Shown piece after piece: positions 1 through 5,093 of a stretch of 7,676 nucleotides of DNA (its first letter is position 1; each line of letters opens with the position of its first letter). The position numbers and the translations under genes were made by a program. Below the pieces are notes generated by a model that saw only the letters and a program-made list of their open reading frames with translations, was not told the DNA's origin and did no database searches. The DNA is from JAENVT01 sp040005915. GTDB lineage: Bacteria > Actinomycetota > Acidimicrobiia > Acidimicrobiales > Ilumatobacteraceae. Where the stretch lies: contig JBDTYA010000112.1 in assembly GCA_040005915.1 (NCBI GenBank), positions 1-7,676 of the forward strand, given 5' to 3'.

Positions 1-125
1 ACGAGTCCTTGGTAGAAGTCGTCGATCGCATGTGCGCTGGACCAGACCCGCATCCGTACCCAGTTGTTCCCTGTGCCGGGCTCGGTGACCGTGCGGTCTG
101 CTTGTACGGCGGTCACGGATCTCAC
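1..125 (-). CDS. Partial unrecognised protein, N-terminal ~41 residues
   Basis: The minus strand is open from a GTG at 125-123 to the left edge of the window. It encodes about 41 residues beginning (V/M)RSVTAVQADRTV and ending near AIDDFYQGL. A second in-frame GTG at 116-114 would give a start MTAVQADRTV and has a weak GAGA-like sequence just upstream, so it may be the real start. An ATG lies further in at 53-51. About three quarters of the codons end in G or C, as expected for a real gene in this DNA, and the gene would be divergent from the AraC-type regulator with a gap of about 45 bp. AraC regulators often control such a divergent neighbour. The family is not recognisable from this fragment. 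The reading frame is short, so it could still be a chance ORF. Confidence 0.42.
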   Translation of the reverse strand, partial: MRSVTAVQADRTVTEPGTGNNWVRMRVWSSAHAIDDFYQGL

Positions 126-156
126 AGTGGCAGAGCCAGCGGTTGGCAGCTTCCAG

Positions 157-162
157 TACTCT
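157..162 (+). promoter_or_regulatory. Candidate -10 box for the AraC-type regulator
   Basis: TACTCT fits the actinobacterial TANNNT -10 pattern and lies 8 nt before the ATG at 171. It would give a very short leader or a leaderless transcript. This agrees with the absence of any Shine-Dalgarno sequence before that ATG. No convincing -35 hexamer is present at 16-18 bp, so the call is weak. Confidence 0.3.
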
Positions 163-170
163 GACAAGCG

Positions 171-965
171 ATGTCGAAAAACGGCCAGCTCCCATTCGAG
201 GCCAGGGAATCCGAACGGCATCCGGGCGGGGCCGTCATCGATCGGCACTGGCACGACAACCATCAACTCGTCTACGTCAGCAGCGGCGTCATCGCTGTGC
301 AGACCGAGTCAGGTGGCTGGGTCGCAGCGAGCGACAGGGCAGTGTGGATCCCGGCGAACTCGTGGCATCAACACCGCTTCTACGGCACGAGCAACTTCCA
401 CTGTGTCGGGTTCCCGACCACGCAATCGCCGCTGACCGATACCGATCCAGTGATCGTCAATGTCGACCTGTTCCTTCGAGAGCTGATCGTCGCGTACACC
501 GATCCTGATCTCGATGACACCGAGGCGGACCGGATCCGGATCGTGATCTGCGACCGTCTCCGACTGGCGTCACAGCAGCCCGTGTCACTCCCCATCGCGT
601 TCGACGCTCGATTGGCCGAAGCGTGCGCGATCGCGCAATCCGAGCTCCAGCAACCGATACCCCTCGACGTCCTCGCTCGCCGCGCCTCGACGAGCGGGCG
701 GACCCTTGCCAGGCTCTACCGGAGCGAGTTCGGGACGACGTACCCGCAATGGCGCAACAACGTTCGCGTCCACGAAGCGATGATCCTGCTCGCTCAAGGC
801 CACACGGTGACCGACACCGCGCATCGATGCGGTTGGGCGACGACAAGCCACTTCATCGACACCTTCCGGCGCATCACCAGCCGTACACCTGGGAGCTATC
901 GCCCTTCGCTCGCGTTCCACCCGCGAATGTCGACTGACCGGCGACCCGAGGTCAGCCGTCGGTAG
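171..965 (+). CDS. AraC-family transcriptional regulator (NimR/YeaM-like, N-terminal cupin)
   Basis: This is a cytoplasmic DNA-binding regulator of 264 residues, the usual size for the family. The N-terminal half is a cupin-like sensing domain. It has an HWHDNHQL stretch at residues 26-33 (His26, His28, His31), the block RAVWIPANSWHQH at 56-68 typical of NimR-like AraC proteins, and a conserved G-W pair before it. The C-terminal half (about 145-244) carries the two helix-turn-helix motifs. The first is around PLDVLARRASTSGRTLARLY (164-183) and the second around 212-236, ending in the conserved FRRITSRTPGSYR signature. The start at 171 is forced, because an in-frame stop (TGA 162-164) sits two codons upstream. 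No ribosome binding site is visible. The gene is divergent from a partial minus-strand gene, its likeliest target. Its 3' end overlaps the convergent EEP gene by 14 bp. The last 15 or so residues beyond SYRP are an unconserved basic tail. The family call is secure; the ligand and target are unknown. Confidence 0.93.
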   Translation: MSKNGQLPFEARESERHPGGAVIDRHWHDNHQLVYVSSGVIAVQTESGGWVAASDRAVWIPANSWHQHRFYGTSNFHCVGFPTTQSPLTDTDPVIVNVDLFLRELIVAYTDPDLDDTEADRIRIVICDRLRLASQQPVSLPIAFDARLAEACAIAQSELQQPIPLDVLARRASTSGRTLARLYRSEFGTTYPQWRNNVRVHEAMILLAQGHTVTDTAHRCGWATTSHFIDTFRRITSRTPGSYRPSLAFHPRMSTDRRPEVSRR

Positions 966-2172
966 CGGCCGGACGAATGCTCGCTGCTGAATTGGTGCCG
1001 GCATCGGACGACGGGGTCACCTCGGTCGGCATGGTTTTGGGTCGACGCTCGTGTTCGTTGGTCGGGCGTACTGCGACGGTGAGTTTGAAAGGGAGGTGGT
1101 CGCTGCCGCACGGTTCGAGGTTTTCGACTCGTACGGCATGCATCGACTGGTTGACGAGAGCATGGTCGAGTCGTGCCACCGGTCCGATCGATCCCAGCAC
1201 GCCGTCGGCGCCGAGTTTGAAAGACGGGTTGAGACCCTTGCCGAGTGAATCGATCGCATCGCTGAGTCCGAGTCCGAGGATTTGCTCGAACTCGGGTCGA
1301 TACCGAGTCGTGTTCAAATCGCCCGCGATCAAGACGGGCCCGCTGAGCGTCGGCACGAACTCCTCGAGGGCCTCGATCTGTTCCTTCCACTTCATGTGCC
1401 CGCCGGGGTCGACGGTCGCCATCGGGTTCAACGCGACCACCAGGACGCTGACCCCGTGAACGCTGATGTCGGCGATAGCGAGCCTCAGCGGCCCGATCCG
1501 TGTCATCAGTGACCGTGGCCCGAGCTCGTGGCTGGTCGCCAGCGTGACCGCGTAGTCGGTGTCATCGTCAGGATCCCAAACCCGGAACGGATATGTGTCG
1601 GCTCCTCCGGCCTCGTCGAACACCCCCATGAACCGCGACGTCGACTCGACGATGACCACAATGTCGGCGGCAGCTGCGATCAGCTGCCGGGCGGCATCGA
1701 GAGGCGTTTCGTTGTCGATGAAAACGTTCGCCACGACAACGTCGAACTTCGGAGCCGAACGCACCCAGCGAGGCATCCGCCCGGCGATCAGTCTCGGCAC
1801 GACCAGCAAGAGGTGATAGGCACACAGCGCCCACGCGAGGCACGCGAGGAGCAAGTGGCCGGTCAGCGTGGCGGCCACGGCCACGATCCAGGCCCCGATC
1901 AGAAGGATCGGCAGTGCGTCGTATGCGACTGCAAGCGCCGAACCTTCCTCGACGTTGATCGATATTTGTAGTCGGCGTGTCACCACGACAGCGACGAGCA
2001 GTGCGATGACGAGCCAGCCGGCTGCGACCGCGACGTGAAAGTGGCCGCCGGTGAACTCGTCTGCGGAGCCATCGACGAAATGGGCCACGAAAGGAAGCGC
2101 AACAACCGTCACCACTGCGAGCGCCACGGTGACGTAGCCGGGAATCGAGGTATGACGCGCGGTCCGTGGCAT
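952..2172 (-). CDS. Membrane-anchored endonuclease/exonuclease/phosphatase (EEP) family protein
   Basis: The protein has 406 residues. The N-terminal part is hydrophobic, with likely membrane helices near 12-31, 47-64, 84-104 and 107-126. An EEP (DNase I-like) catalytic domain follows from about 141 to 368, then a polar disordered tail. The metal and catalytic motifs are visible: VVVAN (Asn149), VVIVEST (Glu176), AGDLNTT (Asp285, Asn287), RLDHAL (Asp336, His337) and CGSDHLPF (Asp358, His359). EEP proteins hydrolyse phosphodiester or phosphomonoester bonds in nucleic acids, phosphoinositides or sphingolipids; the substrate here cannot be told. One oddity is that the strand before GDLN reads VVALNPMA, with Asn249 where the general acid/base His is normally found. 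Basic residues before helix 1 and after the last helix suggest an even number of spans and a cytosolic enzyme, but a three-helix topology with an outside domain is possible. It lies 64 bp downstream of the methyltransferase on the same strand and has its own candidate leaderless promoter. Confidence 0.88.
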   Translation of the reverse strand: MPRTARHTSIPGYVTVALAVVTVVALPFVAHFVDGSADEFTGGHFHVAVAAGWLVIALLVAVVVTRRLQISINVEEGSALAVAYDALPILLIGAWIVAVAATLTGHLLLACLAWALCAYHLLLVVPRLIAGRMPRWVRSAPKFDVVVANVFIDNETPLDAARQLIAAAADIVVIVESTSRFMGVFDEAGGADTYPFRVWDPDDDTDYAVTLATSHELGPRSLMTRIGPLRLAIADISVHGVSVLVVALNPMATVDPGGHMKWKEQIEALEEFVPTLSGPVLIAGDLNTTRYRPEFEQILGLGLSDAIDSLGKGLNPSFKLGADGVLGSIGPVARLDHALVNQSMHAVRVENLEPCGSDHLPFKLTVAVRPTNEHERRPKTMPTEVTPSSDAGTNSAASIRPAATDG

Positions 2173-2178
2173 GCCGGC

Positions 2179-2206
2179 AATCTAGTAGCCGTCGCCGCCT
2201 CACCAA
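2179..2206 (-). promoter_or_regulatory. Candidate leaderless promoter for the EEP gene
   Basis: Reading the minus strand, TTGGTG (2206-2201) lies 16 bp ahead of TAGATT (2184-2179). The -10 box is followed by exactly six bases (GCCGGC) and then the ATG at 2172. Initiation at the usual distance from a -10 box would fall on or next to the A of the start codon, giving a leaderless mRNA, which is common in actinobacteria. There is no Shine-Dalgarno sequence within 15 nt of this ATG, as expected for leaderless translation. The -35 matches the consensus only in its TTG. Confidence 0.5.
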
Positions 2207-2232
2207 CGTAGGTGCTGCGACCTACCGGCGAC
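2191..2232 (-). repeat. Nested inverted repeat between the methyltransferase and EEP genes
   Basis: There are two perfect stems. The outer arms GTCGCCG (2191-2197) and CGGCGAC (2226-2232) enclose inner arms GTAGGT (2208-2213) and ACCTAC (2220-2225) around a six-base loop. The 3' arms abut each other, while the 5' side has a 10-nt bulge, so 13 base pairs can form in one folded element. It starts 4 nt after the methyltransferase stop codon. It could act as a weak terminator or an mRNA-end stabiliser for the methyltransferase, or as an operator for the EEP promoter it overlaps. No T-run follows it, so a classical intrinsic terminator is not supported. Confidence 0.45.
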
Positions 2233-2236
2233 AGCG

Positions 2237-3085
2237 TCAGCCGTTCGCAGCCGCCTTGCGGGCGATCACGAAATGGTGGTCGTTCTGGAAGCGATATGCC
2301 CCTCGGTCGTCACGGCAGTGCCGGATCGCTTCGAGCACGGCTTCTCTGACGATCGCCGGGTCGGTGTGTCGGAGAGCAGGCACGGCAGGGCCGACGCTGG
2401 ACAGTGCCCGCCACGCCAGTTCGGCATCCGGCCACTCGATCATTGAGACTCGCGCTCCCCGTTCGAGGACGTCGAAGCCGCTTTCGTACAACATCTGCTC
2501 CGCGACGCCCGGCGTGGCGATGTTGTTCAGCTTCTTCATGCTCCCGAAGTGCTGCTCGGGTGCATGCCGGGCGAACGCCTTGAAGCAATCGCGGAGATCG
2601 TTCGGTTTCCCGGTTCCCCAGAAGCTCAGACCGAGCATGCCACCCGGACGTAGCACTCGATGGGCCTCGACCAGTGCGGCATCGCAGCCGCCCCACACGC
2701 CGTTGATCGATATCACCACGTCGAAGCTCGCGTCACTCCACGGCAGTTCGAACATCGAGCCCAGCCGCAGGTCGGAATCGGGGTTGCGGTCGCGGGCGAT
2801 CTCGATCAGCGTCTCGGCGGCGTCGATTCCAGCGGTGCTGGCTCCCATCGCCCCGGCGTGTCGTAGCGCCAGGCCGGATCCGCAAGCCACGTCGAGCAAC
2901 TCCACCCCTGCAGCGATCCCGACTCGCTGGAAGATGGCGATCATCGCGTCGAGGGCGTAGTGCTCGTAGAGGTATGCCCAGTCGGTCGCTGAATGCCCCC
3001 AGGCATCTCCGGCCTCGCGCCAATCGTGGTCGCCCTGGCCGCGCCTGTCGCTGGAGGGCACTGCGTTCTCTGTGTCGGATCTCAT
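2237..3085 (-). CDS. Class I SAM-dependent methyltransferase
   Basis: This is a soluble 282-residue methyltransferase of the Methyltransf_11/UbiE-like type. Motif I is VELLDVACGSG (61-71), which binds SAM. The acidic residue of motif II is in GIDAAETLI (86-94), followed by LGSMFELPWSDASFDVV (108-124) and the post-motif strand HRVLRPGGMLGLSFWG (142-157). The N-terminal AWGHSATDWAYLYEHYA (28-44) is a segment I associate with actinobacterial members of this group. The frame stays open far upstream to 3343, but that would cover the intergenic region and the start of the divergent osmC gene. The ATG at 3085-3083 (MRSDTENAV) is the natural start, although no good ribosome binding site precedes it. 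The acceptor substrate is unknown; a small molecule is more likely than a nucleic acid for this family. It is divergent from the osmC operon and shares its 185-bp control region. Confidence 0.87.
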   Translation of the reverse strand: MRSDTENAVPSSDRRGQGDHDWREAGDAWGHSATDWAYLYEHYALDAMIAIFQRVGIAAGVELLDVACGSGLALRHAGAMGASTAGIDAAETLIEIARDRNPDSDLRLGSMFELPWSDASFDVVISINGVWGGCDAALVEAHRVLRPGGMLGLSFWGTGKPNDLRDCFKAFARHAPEQHFGSMKKLNNIATPGVAEQMLYESGFDVLERGARVSMIEWPDAELAWRALSSVGPAVPALRHTDPAIVREAVLEAIRHCRDDRGAYRFQNDHHFVIARKAAANG

Positions 3086-3119
3086 CGTGCCAGCATCACC
3101 CGCTGTCTGTTCGAAGTCA

Positions 3120-3152
3120 TGAAGATGACCTGAAGATCGACTGACGGTCGGA
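3120..3152. repeat. Three tandem 11-bp direct repeats (possible OmpR-type operator)
   Basis: TGAAGATGACC (3120-3130), TGAAGATCGAC (3131-3141) and TGACGGTCGGA (3142-3152) follow each other without gaps. The first two share an exact TGAAGAT heptamer with 4 bp between copies. The third matches the second at 7 of 11 positions. Heptamers repeated every 11 bp are the known layout of binding sites for OmpR/PhoB-type winged-helix proteins and SARP activators. The array ends 34 bp upstream of the methyltransferase start and begins about 150 bp upstream of osmC, so it could serve either direction. An overlapping inverted repeat, GTCAT-gaag-ATGAC (3116-3129), offers an alternative reading. Confidence 0.5.
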
Positions 3153-3185
3153 TTCAGGCTCTTGTCATGCGAACTCCAAGACTCC

Positions 3186-3211
3186 GGAATTCGTCGGGCG
3201 CACAGTGGGTG
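3186..3211 (+). promoter_or_regulatory. Candidate SigR/SigH-type ECF promoter for the osmC-FMO operon
   Basis: GGAAT (3186-3190) is followed after 18 bp by GTG (3209-3211). The SigR/SigH (thiol-oxidative stress) consensus of actinobacteria is close to GGGAAT-N18/19-GTT, so the match is good at -35 and two of three bases at -10. The whole 3086-3270 region has no TA dinucleotide, which excludes a TANNNT housekeeping -10 box in either direction and makes an alternative sigma factor plausible. A weaker housekeeping reading is TTGTCA (3162-3167) with CGGAAT 17 bp later. The call is a pattern match only. Confidence 0.33.
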
Positions 3212-3233
3212 GCGTCGACACCGCGTCGACACC
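3212..3233. repeat. Perfect 11-bp tandem duplication upstream of osmC
   Basis: GCGTCGACACC occurs twice in immediate succession (3212-3222 and 3223-3233) without a mismatch, again with an 11-bp period. It lies 38 bp before the osmC start codon, just downstream of the GGAAT-N18-GTG element, near where transcription would begin. A bound protein here would be placed to repress or modulate initiation. The copies contain the palindrome GTCGAC, so dimer binding is also possible. The sequence differs from the 3120-3152 array, so the two sets may bind different proteins. Confidence 0.55.
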
Positions 3234-3252
3234 CCGCCCGCATGCCGGGCGG
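3234..3252 (+). promoter_or_regulatory. GC-rich hairpin in the osmC leader
   Basis: CCGCCCG (3234-3240) and CGGGCGG (3246-3252) pair perfectly around the five-base loop CATGC. This gives a seven-pair, all G-C stem six bases ahead of the AGGAGG ribosome binding site. In an mRNA starting near 3215-3225 it would form a stable 5' structure. It may protect the transcript or affect ribosome access. It has no T-run and is not a terminator. It could instead be a DNA operator. Confidence 0.45.
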
Positions 3253-3258
3253 TCAGCC

Positions 3259-3264
3259 AGGAGG
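3259..3264 (+). promoter_or_regulatory. Strong ribosome binding site of osmC
   Basis: AGGAGG lies six bases before the ATG at 3271. It is the strongest Shine-Dalgarno sequence in the window. It decides the start against the in-frame GTG upstream at 3205. Confidence 0.85.
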
Positions 3265-3270
3265 ACAACG

Positions 3271-3834
3271 ATGAGCACCACCCAAAATCCCGTCGTCGAC
3301 AACGGCGTGAACGTCCAAGCATTGCTCGGTGCCAGACAGGCATTGACCGACGCTCCGCCGGCAGCCCAGTTCCAGTGGCGTGCCAGCTGCGAGTGGGTGA
3401 AGGGCACCCATAGCCGAACCACGATCAGCGGTTTCTCTGGCCTCGGCCAGGAGCACAGCCACCGTCAGCCGTACACCGTCGAATCCGACCACCCCGAGGT
3501 GTTCGCCTCGGAGGACAACGCCGCGACTCCGCCGGAGATCGTGCTGGCAGCGCTTGCTTCGTGCCTGACCGGCGGGATCGCGACCGTCGCCACACACCGG
3601 GGAATCCAGCTCCGGTCGGTCACCGCGACCATCGAGGGGGCCATGGATCTGCAGGGAATCCTGGGGATCGACAGCGACGTACGGAATGGCTTCAACGGCA
3701 TCAAGGTCACCTATGCGATCGATGCCGACGCGTCGAAAGCCGACATCGAGGCGCTCGTCGCTCAGTCACAGAAGCGATCGGCGGTATTCGACATCATCGC
3801 CAACCCGACGACCGTCCAGGTCGACGTGGCCTGA
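3271..3834 (+). CDS. OsmC/Ohr-family protein (N-terminally extended, single-core-cysteine type)
   Basis: The protein has 187 residues, longer than classical OsmC or Ohr (about 140), with a 35-residue N-terminal extension containing NGVNVQALLGARQAL (11-25). The OsmC fold covers about 36-187. Landmarks are SDHPEVFASEDNAATPPEIVL (72-92), the core-helix cysteine in LAALASCLTGG (Cys98), LDPDVRNGF-like IDSDVRNGFNGIKV (133-146) and KRSAVFDIIANPT (168-180). Classical OsmC uses a Cys pair to reduce organic hydroperoxides. Here the second position reads Ser170 (KRSAV), so Cys98 lacks its usual partner. Cys40 in RASCEW is the only other cysteine. Close family members as I recall them share the Ser, so this looks like a subfamily trait rather than damage. 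It is the first gene of an operon with the FMO-like enzyme 10 bp downstream. Detoxification of peroxides or electrophiles is likely but unproven. Confidence 0.9.
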   Translation: MSTTQNPVVDNGVNVQALLGARQALTDAPPAAQFQWRASCEWVKGTHSRTTISGFSGLGQEHSHRQPYTVESDHPEVFASEDNAATPPEIVLAALASCLTGGIATVATHRGIQLRSVTATIEGAMDLQGILGIDSDVRNGFNGIKVTYAIDADASKADIEALVAQSQKRSAVFDIIANPTTVQVDVA

Positions 3835-3836
3835 GG
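3833..3836 (+). promoter_or_regulatory. Ribosome binding site of the FMO-like gene, overlapping the osmC stop codon
   Basis: GAGG overlaps the TGA stop of osmC (3832-3834) and lies eight bases ahead of the ATG at 3845. This layout favours translational coupling of the two genes. It also fixes the start, because the longer in-frame ORF beginning at 3686 runs inside osmC and is low-complexity. Confidence 0.6.
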
Positions 3837-3844
3837 CTGACGCG

Positions 3845-5074
3845 ATGCGGACTCCAGTCGTGGTCATTGGAGCGGGCCAAGCCGGGCTGGCCATGAGCCA
3901 CCATCTCGCCGGTCGGGGAATCGACCATGTCGTGCTCGACCGGGGGGAGGTGGCTCAGTCTTGGCGGAACGAGCGGTGGGACTCGCTCCGTCTGCTCACC
4001 CCGAACTGGATGACCCGTCTCCCCGGCCACAGATACGAGGGGCCGGACCCGGACGGCTTCATGGACAAGAACGAGACGGTTGCCTTCCTGGACGGGTACG
4101 GGCGCAGTATCGGGGCGCCGGTCCACACCCACGTCGACGTCGAACAGGTCACGGCCAGGGCCGGCGGGTTCGAGGTGGCGACCGATCAGGGCACGTGGAC
4201 CTGCGACGCAGTGGTCGCTGCGACCGGGGCGTCGAGCGAACCGCGTCTCCCCGCTGTAGCAGCTGAGCTGCCCGGTCGTGTCGACCAGCTCACTGCGCTC
4301 CAATACCGCAACCCCGACCAGCTACGCGATGGCGAGGTTCTCGTCGTCGGTGCGTCGGCCTCCGGAGCGCAGATCGCCGACGAGCTCCGGCGAAGTGGCC
4401 GTCAAGTGGCCATTGCTGTCGGCGAGCACGTCCGCCTACCGCGTACGCATCGCGGCCGGGACATCCACTGGTGGATGGACGCGATCGGTCAGCTCGACGA
4501 GCGATACGACGAGGTCGATGACATCAATCGTGCCCGGAGGCTTCCTTCCCTACAGCTCGTCGGCAGCCCGGAGCGCCGCACGCTCGACCTCAACGCACTC
4601 TGCGCGAGCGGGGTCGATGTGGTCGGCAAGTTGATGCGCATCGTCGGCCAGAAGGCCCAGTTCTCCGGCGCGCTCGGCAATCTCGTCGCCAATGCCGATC
4701 TGAAGTTGTACCGCCTCTTGGCAAGGATCGACGAGTTCGCGTCCGACAACGATCTCGACGGTGAGCTCCCAGAGCCGACAGCGCCTGCGCCGACGATGCT
4801 GGGCACCGTGCCGACTGAACTCGAGCTCGGTCGATTTGCCACGGTGATCTGGGCGACCGGATACCGCCCGAGCTACTCCTGGCTGGACAGGGCTGCCTTC
4901 GATCAGTACGGCAGGATCGTCCACGACGGTGGCGTTTGTGCACTTTCGGGCCTCTACCTGCTGGGACTGCCGTTCCTGCGCCGCCGCAAGTCGAGCTTCA
5001 TCGACGGCGTCGGCGCCGACGCCGCCGAGCTGGCCGGGCACCTGCACGCACACCTCGATAATCGAGGACTCTGA
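3845..5074 (+). CDS. FMO/CzcO-like NAD(P)/FAD-dependent oxidoreductase
   Basis: This 409-residue flavoprotein has two Rossmann folds. The FAD site is VVVIGAGQAGLAMS (5-18; Gly9, Gly11, Gly14), followed by SWRNERWDSLRLLTPNWMTRLPG (39-61), typical of FMO-like and CzcO-type enzymes. VVAATGASSEP (123-133) closes the first domain. The NAD(P) site is VLVVGASASGAQIADEL (165-181), followed by LPRTHRGRDIHWWMDAIG (198-215). The ATG motif is VIWATGYRPSYSWLD (334-348), and the C-terminus has GLPFLRRRKSSFIDGVGADAAELAGHL (374-400). Such enzymes use NAD(P)H and O2 to oxygenate a soft heteroatom or carbonyl, or act as plain oxidoreductases. The FMO fingerprint region reads VDQLTALQYRNP (146-157), with Thr150 where I expect the motif His. 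The gene is cotranscribed with osmC (10-bp gap), suggesting a shared stress or xenobiotic role. It ends 19 bp from the convergent regulator gene. Confidence 0.9.
   Translation: MRTPVVVIGAGQAGLAMSHHLAGRGIDHVVLDRGEVAQSWRNERWDSLRLLTPNWMTRLPGHRYEGPDPDGFMDKNETVAFLDGYGRSIGAPVHTHVDVEQVTARAGGFEVATDQGTWTCDAVVAATGASSEPRLPAVAAELPGRVDQLTALQYRNPDQLRDGEVLVVGASASGAQIADELRRSGRQVAIAVGEHVRLPRTHRGRDIHWWMDAIGQLDERYDEVDDINRARRLPSLQLVGSPERRTLDLNALCASGVDVVGKLMRIVGQKAQFSGALGNLVANADLKLYRLLARIDEFASDNDLDGELPEPTAPAPTMLGTVPTELELGRFATVIWATGYRPSYSWLDRAAFDQYGRIVHDGGVCALSGLYLLGLPFLRRRKSSFIDGVGADAAELAGHLHAHLDNRGL
5054..5066. repeat. 13-bp palindrome at the 3' end of the FMO-like gene
   Basis: CTCGAT-A-ATCGAG is a perfect palindrome with a one-base centre, lying 6-18 bp before the FMO stop codon. 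The loop is too short for an RNA hairpin terminator. Partial pairing of CGATA (5056-5060) with TATCG (5084-5088) is also possible across the 19-bp convergent gap. It may be a chance product of TCGA-rich coding sequence. Confidence 0.25.
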
Positions 5075-5093
5075 CGCTGCGAGTATCGGGGGT

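Noticed and set aside
3086..3343. 86-codon N-terminal extension of the methyltransferase
   Set aside because: The extension is Arg/Ser-rich, has no family similarity, and would overlap the divergent osmC start and its repeats. The ATG at 3085 gives a normal protein.
3271..3834. Loss of the second OsmC catalytic Cys (Ser170) as an inactivating mutation
   Set aside because: The surrounding KRSAVFD motif is as I recall it in this extended OsmC subfamily, so the Ser is probably the normal state and not damage to this copy.
3686..3844. 53-codon N-terminal extension of the FMO-like protein inside osmC
   Set aside because: The extension is Ser/Arg repeats, and the FAD-binding strand begins right after the ATG at 3845, which has a GAGG ribosome binding site.
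5054..5093. Possible bidirectional terminator between the FMO-like gene and the regulator
   Set aside because: The palindrome has a one-base centre, alternative stems are only 3-5 bp and there is no T-run on either strand. An intrinsic terminator is not supported.
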